Assembly (NCBI RefSeq): GCF_001422245.1
Contig: NZ_LMMM01000004.1
Span: forward strand, 62,001-126,000
DNA length: 64,000 nt
Reading direction: 5' to 3'
Source of the DNA: Rhizobium sp. Leaf262
Lineage (GTDB): Bacteria; Pseudomonadota; Alphaproteobacteria; Rhizobiales; Rhizobiaceae
The notes under the pieces are model-generated. The model made no database searches and was not told where the DNA came from. It saw only the letters and a list, made by a program, of their open reading frames with translations. Positions 50,880-59,605 of this stretch are shown in pieces. The translations under genes and the position numbers were made by a program. Within the stretch, counting starts at the first letter, position 1. The number at the start of each line of letters is the position of its first letter.

Positions 50880-51015
50880 GGTGACAATATATGCATTGTA
50901 TTCATTGATCTGTCAATTGTATCTGTAGTGAAGCAACCAGATGAAAGGCGCTTTTGCGGTGACGGGTACAATATGCTCAAGATGGATCAATACAATCAGA
51001 CAATAGATACAATCT
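50880..51015. promoter_or_regulatory. Divergent operator region with repeated ATACAA motifs
   Basis: TTGTAT occurs at 50896-50901 and 50917-50922 (21 bases apart, direct), and ATACAA at 50990-50995 and 51007-51012 (17 apart, direct, inverted relative to the first pair). Near matches occur at 50882 (ACAATATA) and 50967 (TACAATAT). MocR regulators bind direct repeats, so these are likely sites for the adjacent regulator. The last two lie inside the DUF1127 reading frame as annotated. Confidence 0.6.
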
Positions 51016-51272
51016 ACCCCGATGGCTATCAGCGTGAGCGCATTTTTCGGGATAGCGGCGATATGCTCGACCCAAAAATGGTCCCTGCTGCGCGTGGTTT
51101 TTTCGGACGGTTGATCGAAGTGATTGTGTCCTGGCAGAGCAAGCGGGCTGGGAGGCTGGCGCTTCGGGAACTGTCCGACGAACAATTGCTGGATATTGGC
51201 GTGACACGCGAACAGGCAATGAAGGAAGCGCGCAAGTCGCTGTTTTGGTCTATGCCTCCGCGATCTTTCTGA
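50973..51272 (+). CDS. DUF1127 family small protein
   Basis: 99 residues. The C-terminal half contains the DUF1127 segment: SWQSKRAGRLALRELSDEQLLDIGVTREQA (about 56-85 broken into WQSKRAGRLALREL and LLDIGVT). These proteins, common in rhizobia, are small, basic, arginine-rich in the helix and some bind RNA; for this one the role is unknown. The N-terminal 40 residues are variable. Start is uncertain: ATG 50973 or 50982 both lack a strong ribosome site. It is divergent from the MocR gene and is its likely target. Confidence 0.75.
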   Translation: MLKMDQYNQTIDTIYPDGYQRERIFRDSGDMLDPKMVPAARGFFGRLIEVIVSWQSKRAGRLALRELSDEQLLDIGVTREQAMKEARKSLFWSMPPRSF

Positions 51273-51300
51273 ACATCGTGGCTTTTCCTGCCGCAATGTG

Positions 51301-51384
51301 AGGCCGAGTTCCCCCGGCCTTTGCCCAAAATTGTCGGCAGAGCCCGTCGCGCCAGTCCCAACCGGTGCTGGCGGGTTTTCTTTT
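51301..51384 (+). terminator. Hairpins after the DUF1127 gene
   Basis: Two structures: AGGCCG/CGGCCT (51301-51306 and 51315-51320) followed by TTT, and CGCCAG/CTGGCG (51350-51355 and 51368-51373) followed by GGTTTTCTTTT. The second, with the longer T run, is the stronger terminator. Confidence 0.65.
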
Positions 51385-51793
51385 ACGAGCAGCCCTTGCC
51401 ACCATTGGCCCAGCGCTTCACGTCGGTAGCGATGCGGGCGGCGTGGGGTTCGTTCATGGCGGGGCCGAAGGCGTCCAGCTTGGCCGGGTTGCCTTCCGCC
51501 TGCACGACGAGCATGGGGCGTGATTCCGGGCTGTTGCGCGGCACCAGAAGAATGCGCGGACGACCGGAGAAGGAGTTGAGTTCTGGCGCAAGGCGATAAG
51601 CCTTGAAAGCCGGGTCGCCCGACTTGAACCAGCAGGCATTGGCGCCCAGCGCAACGCGCTCCATGGTTGGCAGAGCTGCCTGCGATGTGGAGGATGCCGC
51701 CGGCTTTCTCTCGGATTGGCATGCCGCCAGAGACAGCGCGACGAGGCCAAGGCCTGCAATGTTCAATGCTTTACGAAGGGGCAGGCGGTTCAT
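51383..51793 (-). CDS. Lipoprotein of unknown function
   Basis: 136 residues with a lipoprotein signal peptide (hydrophobic NIAGLGLVALSLAAC, acylated Cys25). The mature part starts QSERKPAAS, so an outer-membrane location is possible. The conserved-looking core GANACWFKSGDPAFKAYRLAPELN and the C-terminal KRWANGGKGC keep two cysteines that might pair. I recall it in rhizobia only as a hypothetical. It lies downstream of purQ, separated by a strong hairpin. Confidence 0.7.
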   Translation of the reverse strand: MNRLPLRKALNIAGLGLVALSLAACQSERKPAASSTSQAALPTMERVALGANACWFKSGDPAFKAYRLAPELNSFSGRPRILLVPRNSPESRPMLVVQAEGNPAKLDAFGPAMNEPHAARIATDVKRWANGGKGCS

Positions 51794-51817
51794 CGCTTCA
51801 ATCCATGAAAGGGAAAT

Positions 51818-51849
51818 ACAACAAAGCCGGTGTAAACCGGCTTTGTTAA
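51818..51849 (-). terminator. Terminator of the purCSQ operon
   Basis: Perfect 12-base stem AACAAAGCCGGT (51820-51831) / ACCGGCTTTGTT (51836-51847) with a four-base loop, six bases past the purQ stop. T residues follow on the minus strand as TTGTATTT. Confidence 0.85.
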
Positions 51850-51852
51850 TAT

Positions 51853-52524
51853 TTACGCTGCGATGACGCCGAGGGCGGAGGCAAATATGCTGCGGCCATC
51901 ATTGCCGCCATGCGCGGCTTCAATGAGATTTTCCGGGTGCGGCATCATGCCAAGAACATTGCCCTTGGCGTTGATGACACCTGCGATATCGTTGAGCGAA
52001 CCGTTCGGGTTCGTGCCTTCGGCATAACGGAACACGACCTGGCCGTTATCTTCGATGGATTTCAGCTCTTCCGGCTCCACGAAATAGTTGCCGTCATGGT
52101 GGGCAACGGGCGAGCGGATGATCTGGCCCTTGTCGTAAGCGCGGGTGAATTCGGTGTCGTTGTTGACGACTTCGAGCTTCACTTCGCGGCAAACGAATTT
52201 CAGCGATGCGTTGCGCATCAGAGCGCCCGGCAACATGCCTGCTTCCACCAGAATCTGGAAACCGTTGCAGACACCGAGAACCTTCACGCCCTGTTCGGCC
52301 TTTTCGCGAATGGCCTGCATCACCGGCATGCGCGCGGCAATGGCACCGCAGCGCAGGTAATCGCCATAGGAAAAGCCGCCGGGAATGACGATGAGATCGA
52401 CATCGGGGATTTCGGTTTCGGTCTGCCAGATGGTAACCGGTGCCTTGCCGGAAATCCGTGTCAAAGCCGCGATCATGTCACGGTCGCGATTGAGGCCCGG
52501 AAGCTGGACGACTGCGGATTTCAT
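51853..52524 (-). CDS. purQ: Phosphoribosylformylglycinamidine synthase, glutaminase subunit
   Basis: 223 residues, class I glutamine amidotransferase. It releases ammonia from glutamine for PurL. The nucleophile is Cys86 (GVCNGFQIL) and the His/Glu pair lies in MPHPENL. Other typical parts are [13 protein letters not shown] and [20 protein letters not shown] 52524 follows purS by 17 bases and fits the family start; the frame is open to 52599. It is the last gene of the purC-purS-purQ operon. Confidence 0.97.
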   Translation of the reverse strand: MKSAVVQLPGLNRDRDMIAALTRISGKAPVTIWQTETEIPDVDLIVIPGGFSYGDYLRCGAIAARMPVMQAIREKAEQGVKVLGVCNGFQILVEAGMLPGALMRNASLKFVCREVKLEVVNNDTEFTRAYDKGQIIRSPVAHHDGNYFVEPEELKSIEDNGQVVFRYAEGTNPNGSLNDIAGVINAKGNVLGMMPHPENLIEAAHGGNDGRSIFASALGVIAA

Positions 52525-52541
52525 GGGGCGGCTCCTTGGTA

Positions 52542-52784
52542 TCAGAGGATAGCGATAGAGTAGTTTTCGATCACCGTGTTGGCGAGGAGCTTTTCGCACA
52601 TCGCCTTCAGGTCGGCTTCGGCTTTCGCCTTGTCGCTTGCGTTCAGTTCCAGATCGAAAACCTTGCCCTGACGGACCTGGCCGACGCCATCGAAACCGAG
52701 GCTGCCGAGCGCGCCTTCGATTGCCTTACCCTGCGGATCGAGAACGCCGTTCTTCAGCGTAACAGTCACCCGTGCCTTGATCAC
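52542..52784 (-). CDS. purS: Phosphoribosylformylglycinamidine synthase, PurS subunit
   Basis: 80 residues, standard size. PurS bridges PurL and PurQ in the FGAM synthase complex. It starts [22 protein letters not shown] and has [19 protein letters not shown], both typical. ATG 52784 has AGGAGAG seven bases upstream. It is 17 bases from purC and 17 from purQ. Confidence 0.96.
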   Translation of the reverse strand: MIKARVTVTLKNGVLDPQGKAIEGALGSLGFDGVGQVRQGKVFDLELNASDKAKAEADLKAMCEKLLANTVIENYSIAIL

Positions 52785-52801
52785 CTGTTGCTCTCCTGAA
52801 T

Positions 52802-53566
52802 TTACTTGACCAGAACCGGGCCGGTGCCGCGGATCGGTTCATTTTCGTTGATGATGCCGAGACGGCGCGCGACTTCCGAATAGGCTTCCAGCAGTCCACC
52901 CATATCGCGGCGAAAACGGTCCTTGTCCATCTTTTCCTGCGTCTCGATGTCCCACAGGCGGCAGCTATCCGGGGAAATCTCGTCGGCCAGAACGATGCGC
53001 ATCATATCGCCTTCGAAAAGGCGGCCGCATTCGATCTTGAAATCGACCAGCTGAATGCCGACACCGAGGAACAGGCCAGAGAGGAAGTCGTTGACGCGAA
53101 TGGCAAGCGCCATGATGTCATCGAGTTCGGCAGGGTTGGCCCAGCCGAAAGCGGTGATGTGCTCTTCGGACACCATGGGGTCTTCGAGCGCATCCGACTT
53201 GTAATAGAACTCGATGATGGAGCGCGGCAGAACCACACCTTCATCGATGCCCAACCGCTTGGAGAGTGAGCCAGCGGCGACATTGCGCACGACGATCTCA
53301 AGCGGGATCATCTCCACTTCCTTGATCAACTGCTCGCGCATGTTGAGGCGGCGGATGAAGTGCGTGGGGATCCCGATCTTGTTAAGGTGGGTGAACACAT
53401 ATTCGCAGATACGATTGTTCAGCACACCCTTGCCGTCGATGACTTCGTGCTTTTTCTTGTTGAAGGCGGTTGCGTCGTCCTTGAAGAACTGGATGAGAGT
53501 TCCCGGCTCTGGACCCTCATAAAGGATCTTGGCCTTGCCTTCGTAAATACGGCGGCGACGGTTCAT
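52802..53566 (-). CDS. purC: Phosphoribosylaminoimidazole-succinocarboxamide synthase
   Basis: 254 residues. SAICAR synthetase joins CAIR and aspartate using ATP, step 8 of purine synthesis. Signatures are [24 protein letters not shown], the [19 protein letters not shown] block, VDFKIECGR and [17 protein letters not shown] 53566 fits the family start ([10 protein letters not shown]); the longer frame to 53680 has no support. First gene of the operon with purS and purQ. Confidence 0.97.
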   Translation of the reverse strand: MNRRRRIYEGKAKILYEGPEPGTLIQFFKDDATAFNKKKHEVIDGKGVLNNRICEYVFTHLNKIGIPTHFIRRLNMREQLIKEVEMIPLEIVVRNVAAGSLSKRLGIDEGVVLPRSIIEFYYKSDALEDPMVSEEHITAFGWANPAELDDIMALAIRVNDFLSGLFLGVGIQLVDFKIECGRLFEGDMMRIVLADEISPDSCRLWDIETQEKMDKDRFRRDMGGLLEAYSEVARRLGIINENEPIRGTGPVLVK

Positions 53567-53954
53567 ATTGACAAATCTCTTGGTTGGCGCCGGATGGGCG
53601 GCGTTCGTTTCGTGTCTTGAAGCGGTCCCATAACGGAAAAGAAGCAATTCCACAATGAGGCTATAGCGCGTTCGCTCCAATTCTGGACTGTGCGTGTTGC
53701 TTCTGCGAGGTGGTGGTCGACTGATGAAGCCTTTTCAACAGCTTTCTTTTACCGGAGACGGGCCCGGAGAAGAGCACGCCAATAATATAGAGCAAAACCC
53801 GGCTGAAATTATGATTATGACCAAAATAAAAGCGGATTTTATAACACGATAAACTTTGTCTGAAAGGCGTGGATTAATCGCTGGTCTATCGTCAAACGGC
53901 GGATCATCATGCGCTTGCATACCGATGCGGTCGGACGATGTGCGGAAAACTTTC
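53567..53954. other. Intergenic region upstream of purC
   Basis: About 390 bases between the GGDEF-EAL stop and purC. AT-rich around 53785-53860. No gene, T-box or purine riboswitch is recognisable. It must contain the purC promoter and the end of the upstream gene; no clear terminator was found for the latter. Confidence 0.4.
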
Positions 53955-56480
53955 TCATTTCGAAAGCAGTGCGACCCCCGCGGCGCTCCTTGCCGGTCTT
54001 AGGCTCTGGAAAGGTGCCGTTCTCCACGCTTGTGCCGCAACGAAGGGCGCGACCTGATCGGCAGCGAGCGGTCGACAGAGGGCGTAACCCTGCAGCGAGT
54101 CGCAACCCATGTCCTGCAGCACATGAATATGTTCCGCTGTCTCGACTCCTTCCGCGACGACCTTGATGCCGAGCGAATGGCCGATATCGATGATGGAACT
54201 CAGCAATTTGCGCTGCTCGTTTGATTTGGGAATGAGGCGAACCAGTTCTCGATCGATTTTCAGCGTGTGTGGGCTCACCTTCAGAAGGCTGATGATGGAG
54301 GCGTGGCCCGTGCCGAAATCGTCTATTTCAATGTCGATCCCGAGAGCGCGCAGCCTCCGCATGTTGTCGACGGCGATGTCGTTGCTGTCATCGAGGAAAA
54401 TCGATTCCAGAAGCTCGAACGACAGGGTGCCTGGTTCTATGTCCAGCCCGTCCAGCGTCTCGGTTAGTGCCGGATCGTGCAGACGCCGCGCTGACACGTT
54501 GACGGAGAGCTTGGGAATGGCGATGCCCTGTGCTTTCCACGCTTTGAAATCCGCCATTGCTTTCTTCAGGATCATGCCATCGATCGTGGAAACGGCATCG
54601 AGATCTTCTGCAATGGCCAGAAACTTGTCGGGTGTCAGTATGCCCTCGGCGCTATGGTTCCAGCGCGCCAACGTTTCCACGCCGGAGATGTCGAGCGTCC
54701 GCGCATCGAACTGGAACTGGTAGTAGGGAATGAACTCGTCACGCTCCAGCGCAGTCAGGATTTCGTCCGACACGCGCTTGGTGTTGATGAGCCAGTCCTG
54801 TGTATCGGCGGAGAAGAACTCATAGCGGTTACGACCGCGCTTCTTGGCGTTGTAGAGCGCGATGTCGGCATTGAGCAGTACCTGCTTGTCGTCGACGGCT
54901 GCACCGATGCCGCAGGCAATGCCGATGCTCGCCCCGAACCGGCATTCATGGCCCTCGTGCAGGACCGGCTGGCGCAACTCCTTGATCAGGCGGTCAGCAA
55001 GAGCGGCAATCTTTCGGGTATTGCCGTTGAATGGCGAGACGAATACGAATTCGTCACCGCCGATCCGCGCGACGAAATCCTTCTTCTTGCGGGCCTTGCA
55101 CAGAAGTGTGGCGACATGTTTCAGCATGACGTCGCCGGTGCGGTGGCCGAGCGTATCGTTGATCTGTTTGAAGCGGTCCAGGTCGATATGGAGAATGGCG
55201 ATGCCCTGGCTGTTCTTGTCGCTGGAAAGCTTACGCCGTTCCAGGACCTCGTCCAGATAGCGGCGGTTGGGCAGATCGGTGAGATAGTCGTGCAGCGCAT
55301 TGTGCTCGATGCTGATGCGGGCTTCTTCGAGCTCGATGTTGCGTGCTTCCGCTAGGGTCTTGGCGCGCTCCAACTCGTTTCGCAGCGTCACATCCGCTGT
55401 GACATCCCAGTTGACGCCGATCATCTTGCGCTTGCCGTCGATATCGATGAAGGGCAGCGAGCGGGCGCGGACGTAGCGCACGGACCCATCGGGCATGACT
55501 GCGCGGTAGTCTTCGGAAAAAAGCTGAAGCTGTTCGATCTTCTTCGAAACATTGCCGGATACCCGCTCCAGATCATCCGGGTGAATGCGGCTTTCCCACA
55601 AGCCGCCGATCTTGATCGGCGTATTCTTGTCGATGTTGAAAATCTCGTACATCCGGTCGTCCCAGATGGTCATGCCCGCCTCGAAGTCTACTTCGAACAC
55701 GCCGACCTGCGAAGCTTCCAGTGCCAGTTTCAGGTGCCGCGAGATGCGTTCCATCTCGTGTTCGGTCGCCTTGCGCTCTGATACGTCGGTATCAGTACCC
55801 ACGATCCGCACCGGCTTGCCGGAAAGGTCGCGCTCGACGCATGCGCCACGACATTCGATCCAGATGTAGTGGCCCTGTCTGTGGCGCTCCCGATACTGGA
55901 AGGTCATATAGGCGGGATCACCGGAGTTCTGCCGCTCGATACAATGCAGCGTGTGTTCGCGATCATCCGGGTGCAGCAGCGCTACCCATTTATCGAAATC
56001 GCCCTCGATCTCTTCATCGGGGGTGATACCCCGGATGGCGCGCCAGGTGTCGGATCCATACATTTCGCCGGTTACGAGATTTTGGTCCCAGACGCCGGAG
56101 AGAGAGCTGACGAGGGCGTTGTTCCACCGGCTTTCCCGCTGCTCGATGTCTTGCGCGCGTGCGCGCCGCTCGCTGATATCGGTAAATTGAGCAATACGGA
56201 TACTGGCCTTGACGCCGCCGAGAGACAGGATCGCGTAACGCTCGATCGTCTCGTCGCCGTTCAACCGAACTTCAAGGGATGACGCGTCTTCTCCAAGCGC
56301 CACGCGGACCGCCGGATGGTCGGCGGCGTGTATGAAGTCTAGAAGATGCGTCGGCGGCGTTTGCGACGCGCAGAGCGTGTAACGGGTAGGGCGCTCAAGG
56401 ATATCACCGCTCGGCCCGATGTGAAACGCGGGTAGAGGCAGGGCGTCGATAACGGCTGTTAGCGAAAGATCTTGATTCAC
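53955..56480 (-). CDS. PAS-GGDEF-EAL bifunctional c-di-GMP protein
   Basis: 841 residues. Order: a PAS-like segment (about 1-110), two further PAS/PAC units (about 115-240 and 250-375), a linking helix, a GGDEF domain (about 400-565) with intact RIGGDEF at 474-478, and an EAL domain (about 575-825). EAL key residues: Glu602 in ETLARW (the middle Ala of EAL is Thr), NVSARRL, IDDFGTGHASI and VAEGVET. The synthase site looks active; the phosphodiesterase site retains its metal ligands and the change from A to T is tolerated in some active members. No membrane helix or signal peptide, so it is a cytoplasmic sensor. Ligand unknown. Confidence 0.92.
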   Translation of the reverse strand: MNQDLSLTAVIDALPLPAFHIGPSGDILERPTRYTLCASQTPPTHLLDFIHAADHPAVRVALGEDASSLEVRLNGDETIERYAILSLGGVKASIRIAQFTDISERRARAQDIEQRESRWNNALVSSLSGVWDQNLVTGEMYGSDTWRAIRGITPDEEIEGDFDKWVALLHPDDREHTLHCIERQNSGDPAYMTFQYRERHRQGHYIWIECRGACVERDLSGKPVRIVGTDTDVSERKATEHEMERISRHLKLALEASQVGVFEVDFEAGMTIWDDRMYEIFNIDKNTPIKIGGLWESRIHPDDLERVSGNVSKKIEQLQLFSEDYRAVMPDGSVRYVRARSLPFIDIDGKRKMIGVNWDVTADVTLRNELERAKTLAEARNIELEEARISIEHNALHDYLTDLPNRRYLDEVLERRKLSSDKNSQGIAILHIDLDRFKQINDTLGHRTGDVMLKHVATLLCKARKKKDFVARIGGDEFVFVSPFNGNTRKIAALADRLIKELRQPVLHEGHECRFGASIGIACGIGAAVDDKQVLLNADIALYNAKKRGRNRYEFFSADTQDWLINTKRVSDEILTALERDEFIPYYQFQFDARTLDISGVETLARWNHSAEGILTPDKFLAIAEDLDAVSTIDGMILKKAMADFKAWKAQGIAIPKLSVNVSARRLHDPALTETLDGLDIEPGTLSFELLESIFLDDSNDIAVDNMRRLRALGIDIEIDDFGTGHASIISLLKVSPHTLKIDRELVRLIPKSNEQRKLLSSIIDIGHSLGIKVVAEGVETAEHIHVLQDMGCDSLQGYALCRPLAADQVAPFVAAQAWRTAPFQSLRPARSAAGVALLSK

Positions 56481-56629
56481 GCGATCCTGCCAATATGTCT
56501 AACCGATTAAAATCGCGCACACGCGCTCGATTTACACACTATTGTCGCAGAATTAATCCGTCGTTAATAGAGACGTGCAGGAAATCCCCCTCCCTATTTA
56601 TCGCTAATTCTAAAAAAGAACCCTCTAAA

Positions 56630-57202
56630 TCAGCTTTCGAAAGCGGCAGGTGGTTTGAGCTTGCTCAGAAACTGCGCAAATACCATCGTGCCTTCCGGCC
56701 ACGGACCATGTCCCGACTCGGTGTTGATATGACCCGACATGCCGGCATCAATCAGCAGCGAACCCCAGGCATTGGCGATATCGCCCGCATGTTCATAGCT
56801 GCCAAAGGGGTCGTTCTGGCTGGCGATGGTGATGGCGGGAAAGGGCAATGGATCGCGCGGGTAGGGACCGAACGTCATGAGATGCTTGGGCCGGATATCC
56901 GGGTTGGCGACATCCGGCGGGGCCACGAACATCGCACCGGCGATCTTGTCCTTGATCTGAGGCAAAGCATGGATGACCGTGGGCACGCCGAGCGAATGCG
57001 CGACCAGCACGACGGGTTTCGTGCAAGCATTCACCTCTTCGACCAGCTTTGCCACCCAGTCGTCCTTGACCGGTTTCGACCACTCGGTCTGCTCGACACG
57101 GCGGGCCGTCGACAGCTTCTCCTGCCAGCGGCTTTGCCAGTGTTCAGGGCCGGAATTGGTGTAACCGGGAACGATGAGGATATCTGCTTCAGATGCTTTC
57201 AT
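56630..57202 (-). CDS. RBBP9/YdeN-type serine hydrolase
   Basis: 190 residues of the small alpha/beta-hydrolase family represented by RBBP9 and YdeN. Features are the opening ILIVPGYTNSGPEHWQSRW, nucleophile AHSLGVPTV, the acid in ASQNDPFGS and the base in SGHGPWPEG. Substrates are unknown. ATG 57202 is the only sensible start. It follows purB on the same strand with the palindromic repeat between them. Confidence 0.9.
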   Translation of the reverse strand: MKASEADILIVPGYTNSGPEHWQSRWQEKLSTARRVEQTEWSKPVKDDWVAKLVEEVNACTKPVVLVAHSLGVPTVIHALPQIKDKIAGAMFVAPPDVANPDIRPKHLMTFGPYPRDPLPFPAITIASQNDPFGSYEHAGDIANAWGSLLIDAGMSGHINTESGHGPWPEGTMVFAQFLSKLKPPAAFES

Positions 57203-57289
57203 GCCGCATATCTCGGTGTAGCGGCCGCCCTATTCAAGACATGGCCGCAGATTGGTGATGAGGATGACAAAGCATTGGTGCCTTTTGCT

Positions 57290-57405
57290 TCCGTCATCCC
57301 GGCCTTGAGCCGGGATCCAGTGCGGTCAAGTCCTTGACAGCAAAAGACCCTTTTGCACCGCAGACGCGGCGCTGCTGGATTCCGGCTCAAGGCCGGAATG
57401 ACGGA
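57290..57405. repeat. Dispersed palindromic repeat, copy 2
   Basis: 116 bp with terminal arms like copy 1 (TCCGTCATCCCGGCCTTGAG ... TCAAGGCCGGAATGACGGA), able to form a long hairpin. It starts ten bases beyond the purB stop in the direction of transcription and may serve as its 3' end structure. Confidence 0.85.
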
Positions 57406-57415
57406 GGCAACAGGG

Positions 57416-58723
57416 TCAAGCCTTACCGAACACACGATTGAAAATCGTGTCGACATGCTTGGTGTGATAGCCGAGATCGAACTTTTCGCGGATCGTTTCT
57501 TCCGGCAGGGCTGCGCGGACTTCTTCGTCGGCGAGCAGTTCCTCCAGGAAGTCAGCGCCGTGTTCCCAAACCTTCATGGCATTGCGCTGCACCAGACGGT
57601 AGCTGTCTTCGCGAGAAACGCCAGCCTGCGTCAGCGCCAGCAGAACGCGCTGGGAGTGCACGAGACCGCGGAACTTGTTCATATTCTTGAGCATGTTGTC
57701 CGGGTAGATCACCAGCTTTTCGATGACGCCAGCCAGACGGTTCAGTGCGAAATCGAGCGTAATCGTCGTATCGGGGCCGATGGCGCGCTCGACGGAGGAA
57801 TGGCTGATATCGCGTTCGTGCCAGAGAGCAACATTTTCCATAGCCGGAACGACAGACATGCGCACAAGACGCGCAAGGCCGGTGAGGTTTTCGGTCAGCA
57901 CGGGGTTGCGCTTGTGCGGCATGGCGGACGAGCCCTTCTGGCCCGGAGAGAAGAACTCTTCGGCTTCCAGAACTTCCGTGCGCTGCATGTGACGGATTTC
58001 GATGGCGACGTTTTCGATGGAGGATGCGATGACGCCGAGTGTGGCGAAGAACATCGCGTGACGGTCACGCGGGATGACCTGCGTGGAGACGGGCTCTGGC
58101 GCGAGACCCAGCGCTTTGCAGACGTGTTCTTCGACGGATGGGTCGATATTGGCGAAGGTGCCGACGGCGCCGGAAATGGCACCGGTTGCGATTTCTGCGC
58201 GGGCGGCGACGAGGCGGGCGCGGTTACGATCCATCTCGGCATAGAAGCGAGCGAAGGTCAGGCCCATCGTCGTCGGCTCGGCGTGAATGCCGTGGCTGCG
58301 ACCGATGCGGACAGTGTCCTTGTGTTCGAAAGCGCGGGTCTTGAGGGCTGCAAGCACCCGGTCCATATCCGCAATCAAAAGATCGGCGGCGCGCACAAGC
58401 TGGATGTTCAGCGTTGTGTCCAGCACGTCCGATGATGTCATGCCCTGGTGGATGAAGCGGCTGTCTGGGCCGACGAATTCCGCCAGATGGGTCAGGAAGG
58501 CGATGACGTCATGCTTGGTGACGGCTTCGATCTCATCGATGCGGGCGACGTCGAATTCCGCGGCGCCGCCCTTTTCCCAGATGGTCTTGGCTGCATCCTT
58601 GGGGATGACGCCGATTTCGGCGAGAGCATCACAGGCATGTGCCTCGATTTCGAACCAGATGCGGAACTTGGTTTCCGGCGACCAGATTGCGACCATTTCC
58701 GGCCGGGAATAACGAGGGATCAT
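57416..58723 (-). CDS. purB: Adenylosuccinate lyase
   Basis: 435 residues. PurB works twice: on SAICAR in de novo synthesis and on adenylosuccinate to give AMP. It belongs to the fumarase/aspartase superfamily; the signature loop is GSSAMPHKRNPV. Other motifs are MIPRYSRPEM at the start, FIHQGMTSSDVLDT and GRSHGIHAEPTTMG. ATG 58723 has GAGAGAAAG-type bases upstream. It is apart from the other pur genes of this window. Confidence 0.97.
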   Translation of the reverse strand: MIPRYSRPEMVAIWSPETKFRIWFEIEAHACDALAEIGVIPKDAAKTIWEKGGAAEFDVARIDEIEAVTKHDVIAFLTHLAEFVGPDSRFIHQGMTSSDVLDTTLNIQLVRAADLLIADMDRVLAALKTRAFEHKDTVRIGRSHGIHAEPTTMGLTFARFYAEMDRNRARLVAARAEIATGAISGAVGTFANIDPSVEEHVCKALGLAPEPVSTQVIPRDRHAMFFATLGVIASSIENVAIEIRHMQRTEVLEAEEFFSPGQKGSSAMPHKRNPVLTENLTGLARLVRMSVVPAMENVALWHERDISHSSVERAIGPDTTITLDFALNRLAGVIEKLVIYPDNMLKNMNKFRGLVHSQRVLLALTQAGVSREDSYRLVQRNAMKVWEHGADFLEELLADEEVRAALPEETIREKFDLGYHTKHVDTIFNRVFGKA

Positions 58724-58843
58724 GGCAATGACTTTCTCTCAGGAAGGAATATTTCTGCCCCTTTAGCAAAGTGTTCCGGCAATCTCAACGCATTCGAGGT
58801 CGAGACGATGTCGCGAGGGGGCAGGGCTTGAATTGGCAGTGGC

Positions 58844-59521
58844 CTAGCTGCGGCCCTGTTCTGCCGAAGCGCGCACGGCATTGACCATGGTGCGGTAGTC
58901 TTCGATGCCGTCACCCTTGAAGATGGCAGAACCGGCAACGAGCACGTTGGCACCGGCGGCAATCGCGCTGCCAGCCGTCGCAATGGTGATACCACCATCG
59001 ACTTCGAGCTCTATCGGCCTGTCACCGATCAGCGACTTGGCGGCGCGGATCTTGTCCAGCATGGCGGGGATGAATTTCTGGCCGCCAAAACCTGGATTGA
59101 CGCTCATGATGAGAATGAGGTCGACATCGTCAAGCACGTTTTCCAGAACCGACAGCGGGGTGGCCGGGTTGAGCGTAACGCCGACCTTCTTGCCCAGCGA
59201 GCGGATGGTTTGCAGCGAGCGGTGAAGGTGAGGGCCTGCTTCGGCGTGAACCGTGATGCCATCGCAACCGGCCTTGGCGAAGGCTTCAAGATAGGGATCG
59301 GCAGGCGCGATCATCAGATGGCAGTCGAAGAAAGCCTCGCTGTGTGGGCGCAGTGCCTTGATGACATCTGGACCGAACGAGATGTTGGGCACGAAATGGC
59401 CGTCCATGACATCAAGGTGAATCCAGTCCGCGCCCGCTGCCGTCACATCCGAGACTTCCTGTCCGAGTTTGGCGAAATTGGCGGCGAGGATGGAAGGGGC
59501 GATCCGTACGGGTAGGGTCAT
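58844..59521 (-). CDS. rpe: Ribulose-phosphate 3-epimerase
   Basis: 225 residues of a TIM-barrel epimerase that interconverts ribulose 5-phosphate and xylulose 5-phosphate. Signatures are [43 protein letters not shown] and VDGGI. ATG 59521. It lies between the solute-binding protein and purB on the same strand, 120 bases from purB. Confidence 0.96.
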   Translation of the reverse strand: MTLPVRIAPSILAANFAKLGQEVSDVTAAGADWIHLDVMDGHFVPNISFGPDVIKALRPHSEAFFDCHLMIAPADPYLEAFAKAGCDGITVHAEAGPHLHRSLQTIRSLGKKVGVTLNPATPLSVLENVLDDVDLILIMSVNPGFGGQKFIPAMLDKIRAAKSLIGDRPIELEVDGGITIATAGSAIAAGANVLVAGSAIFKGDGIEDYRTMVNAVRASAEQGRS

Positions 59522-59605
59522 GGCTCAAGGCTCCTGAAACAACGGCTTTGCGCGCCTTTACCACTGATGCGCCGCATCAACAATCGCCGGGCTGCAGCAA
59601 TCTGG

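Noticed and set aside
53735-53954. Small ORFs between purC and the GGDEF-EAL gene
   Set aside because: Low-quality frames overlapping the control region; no start signals.
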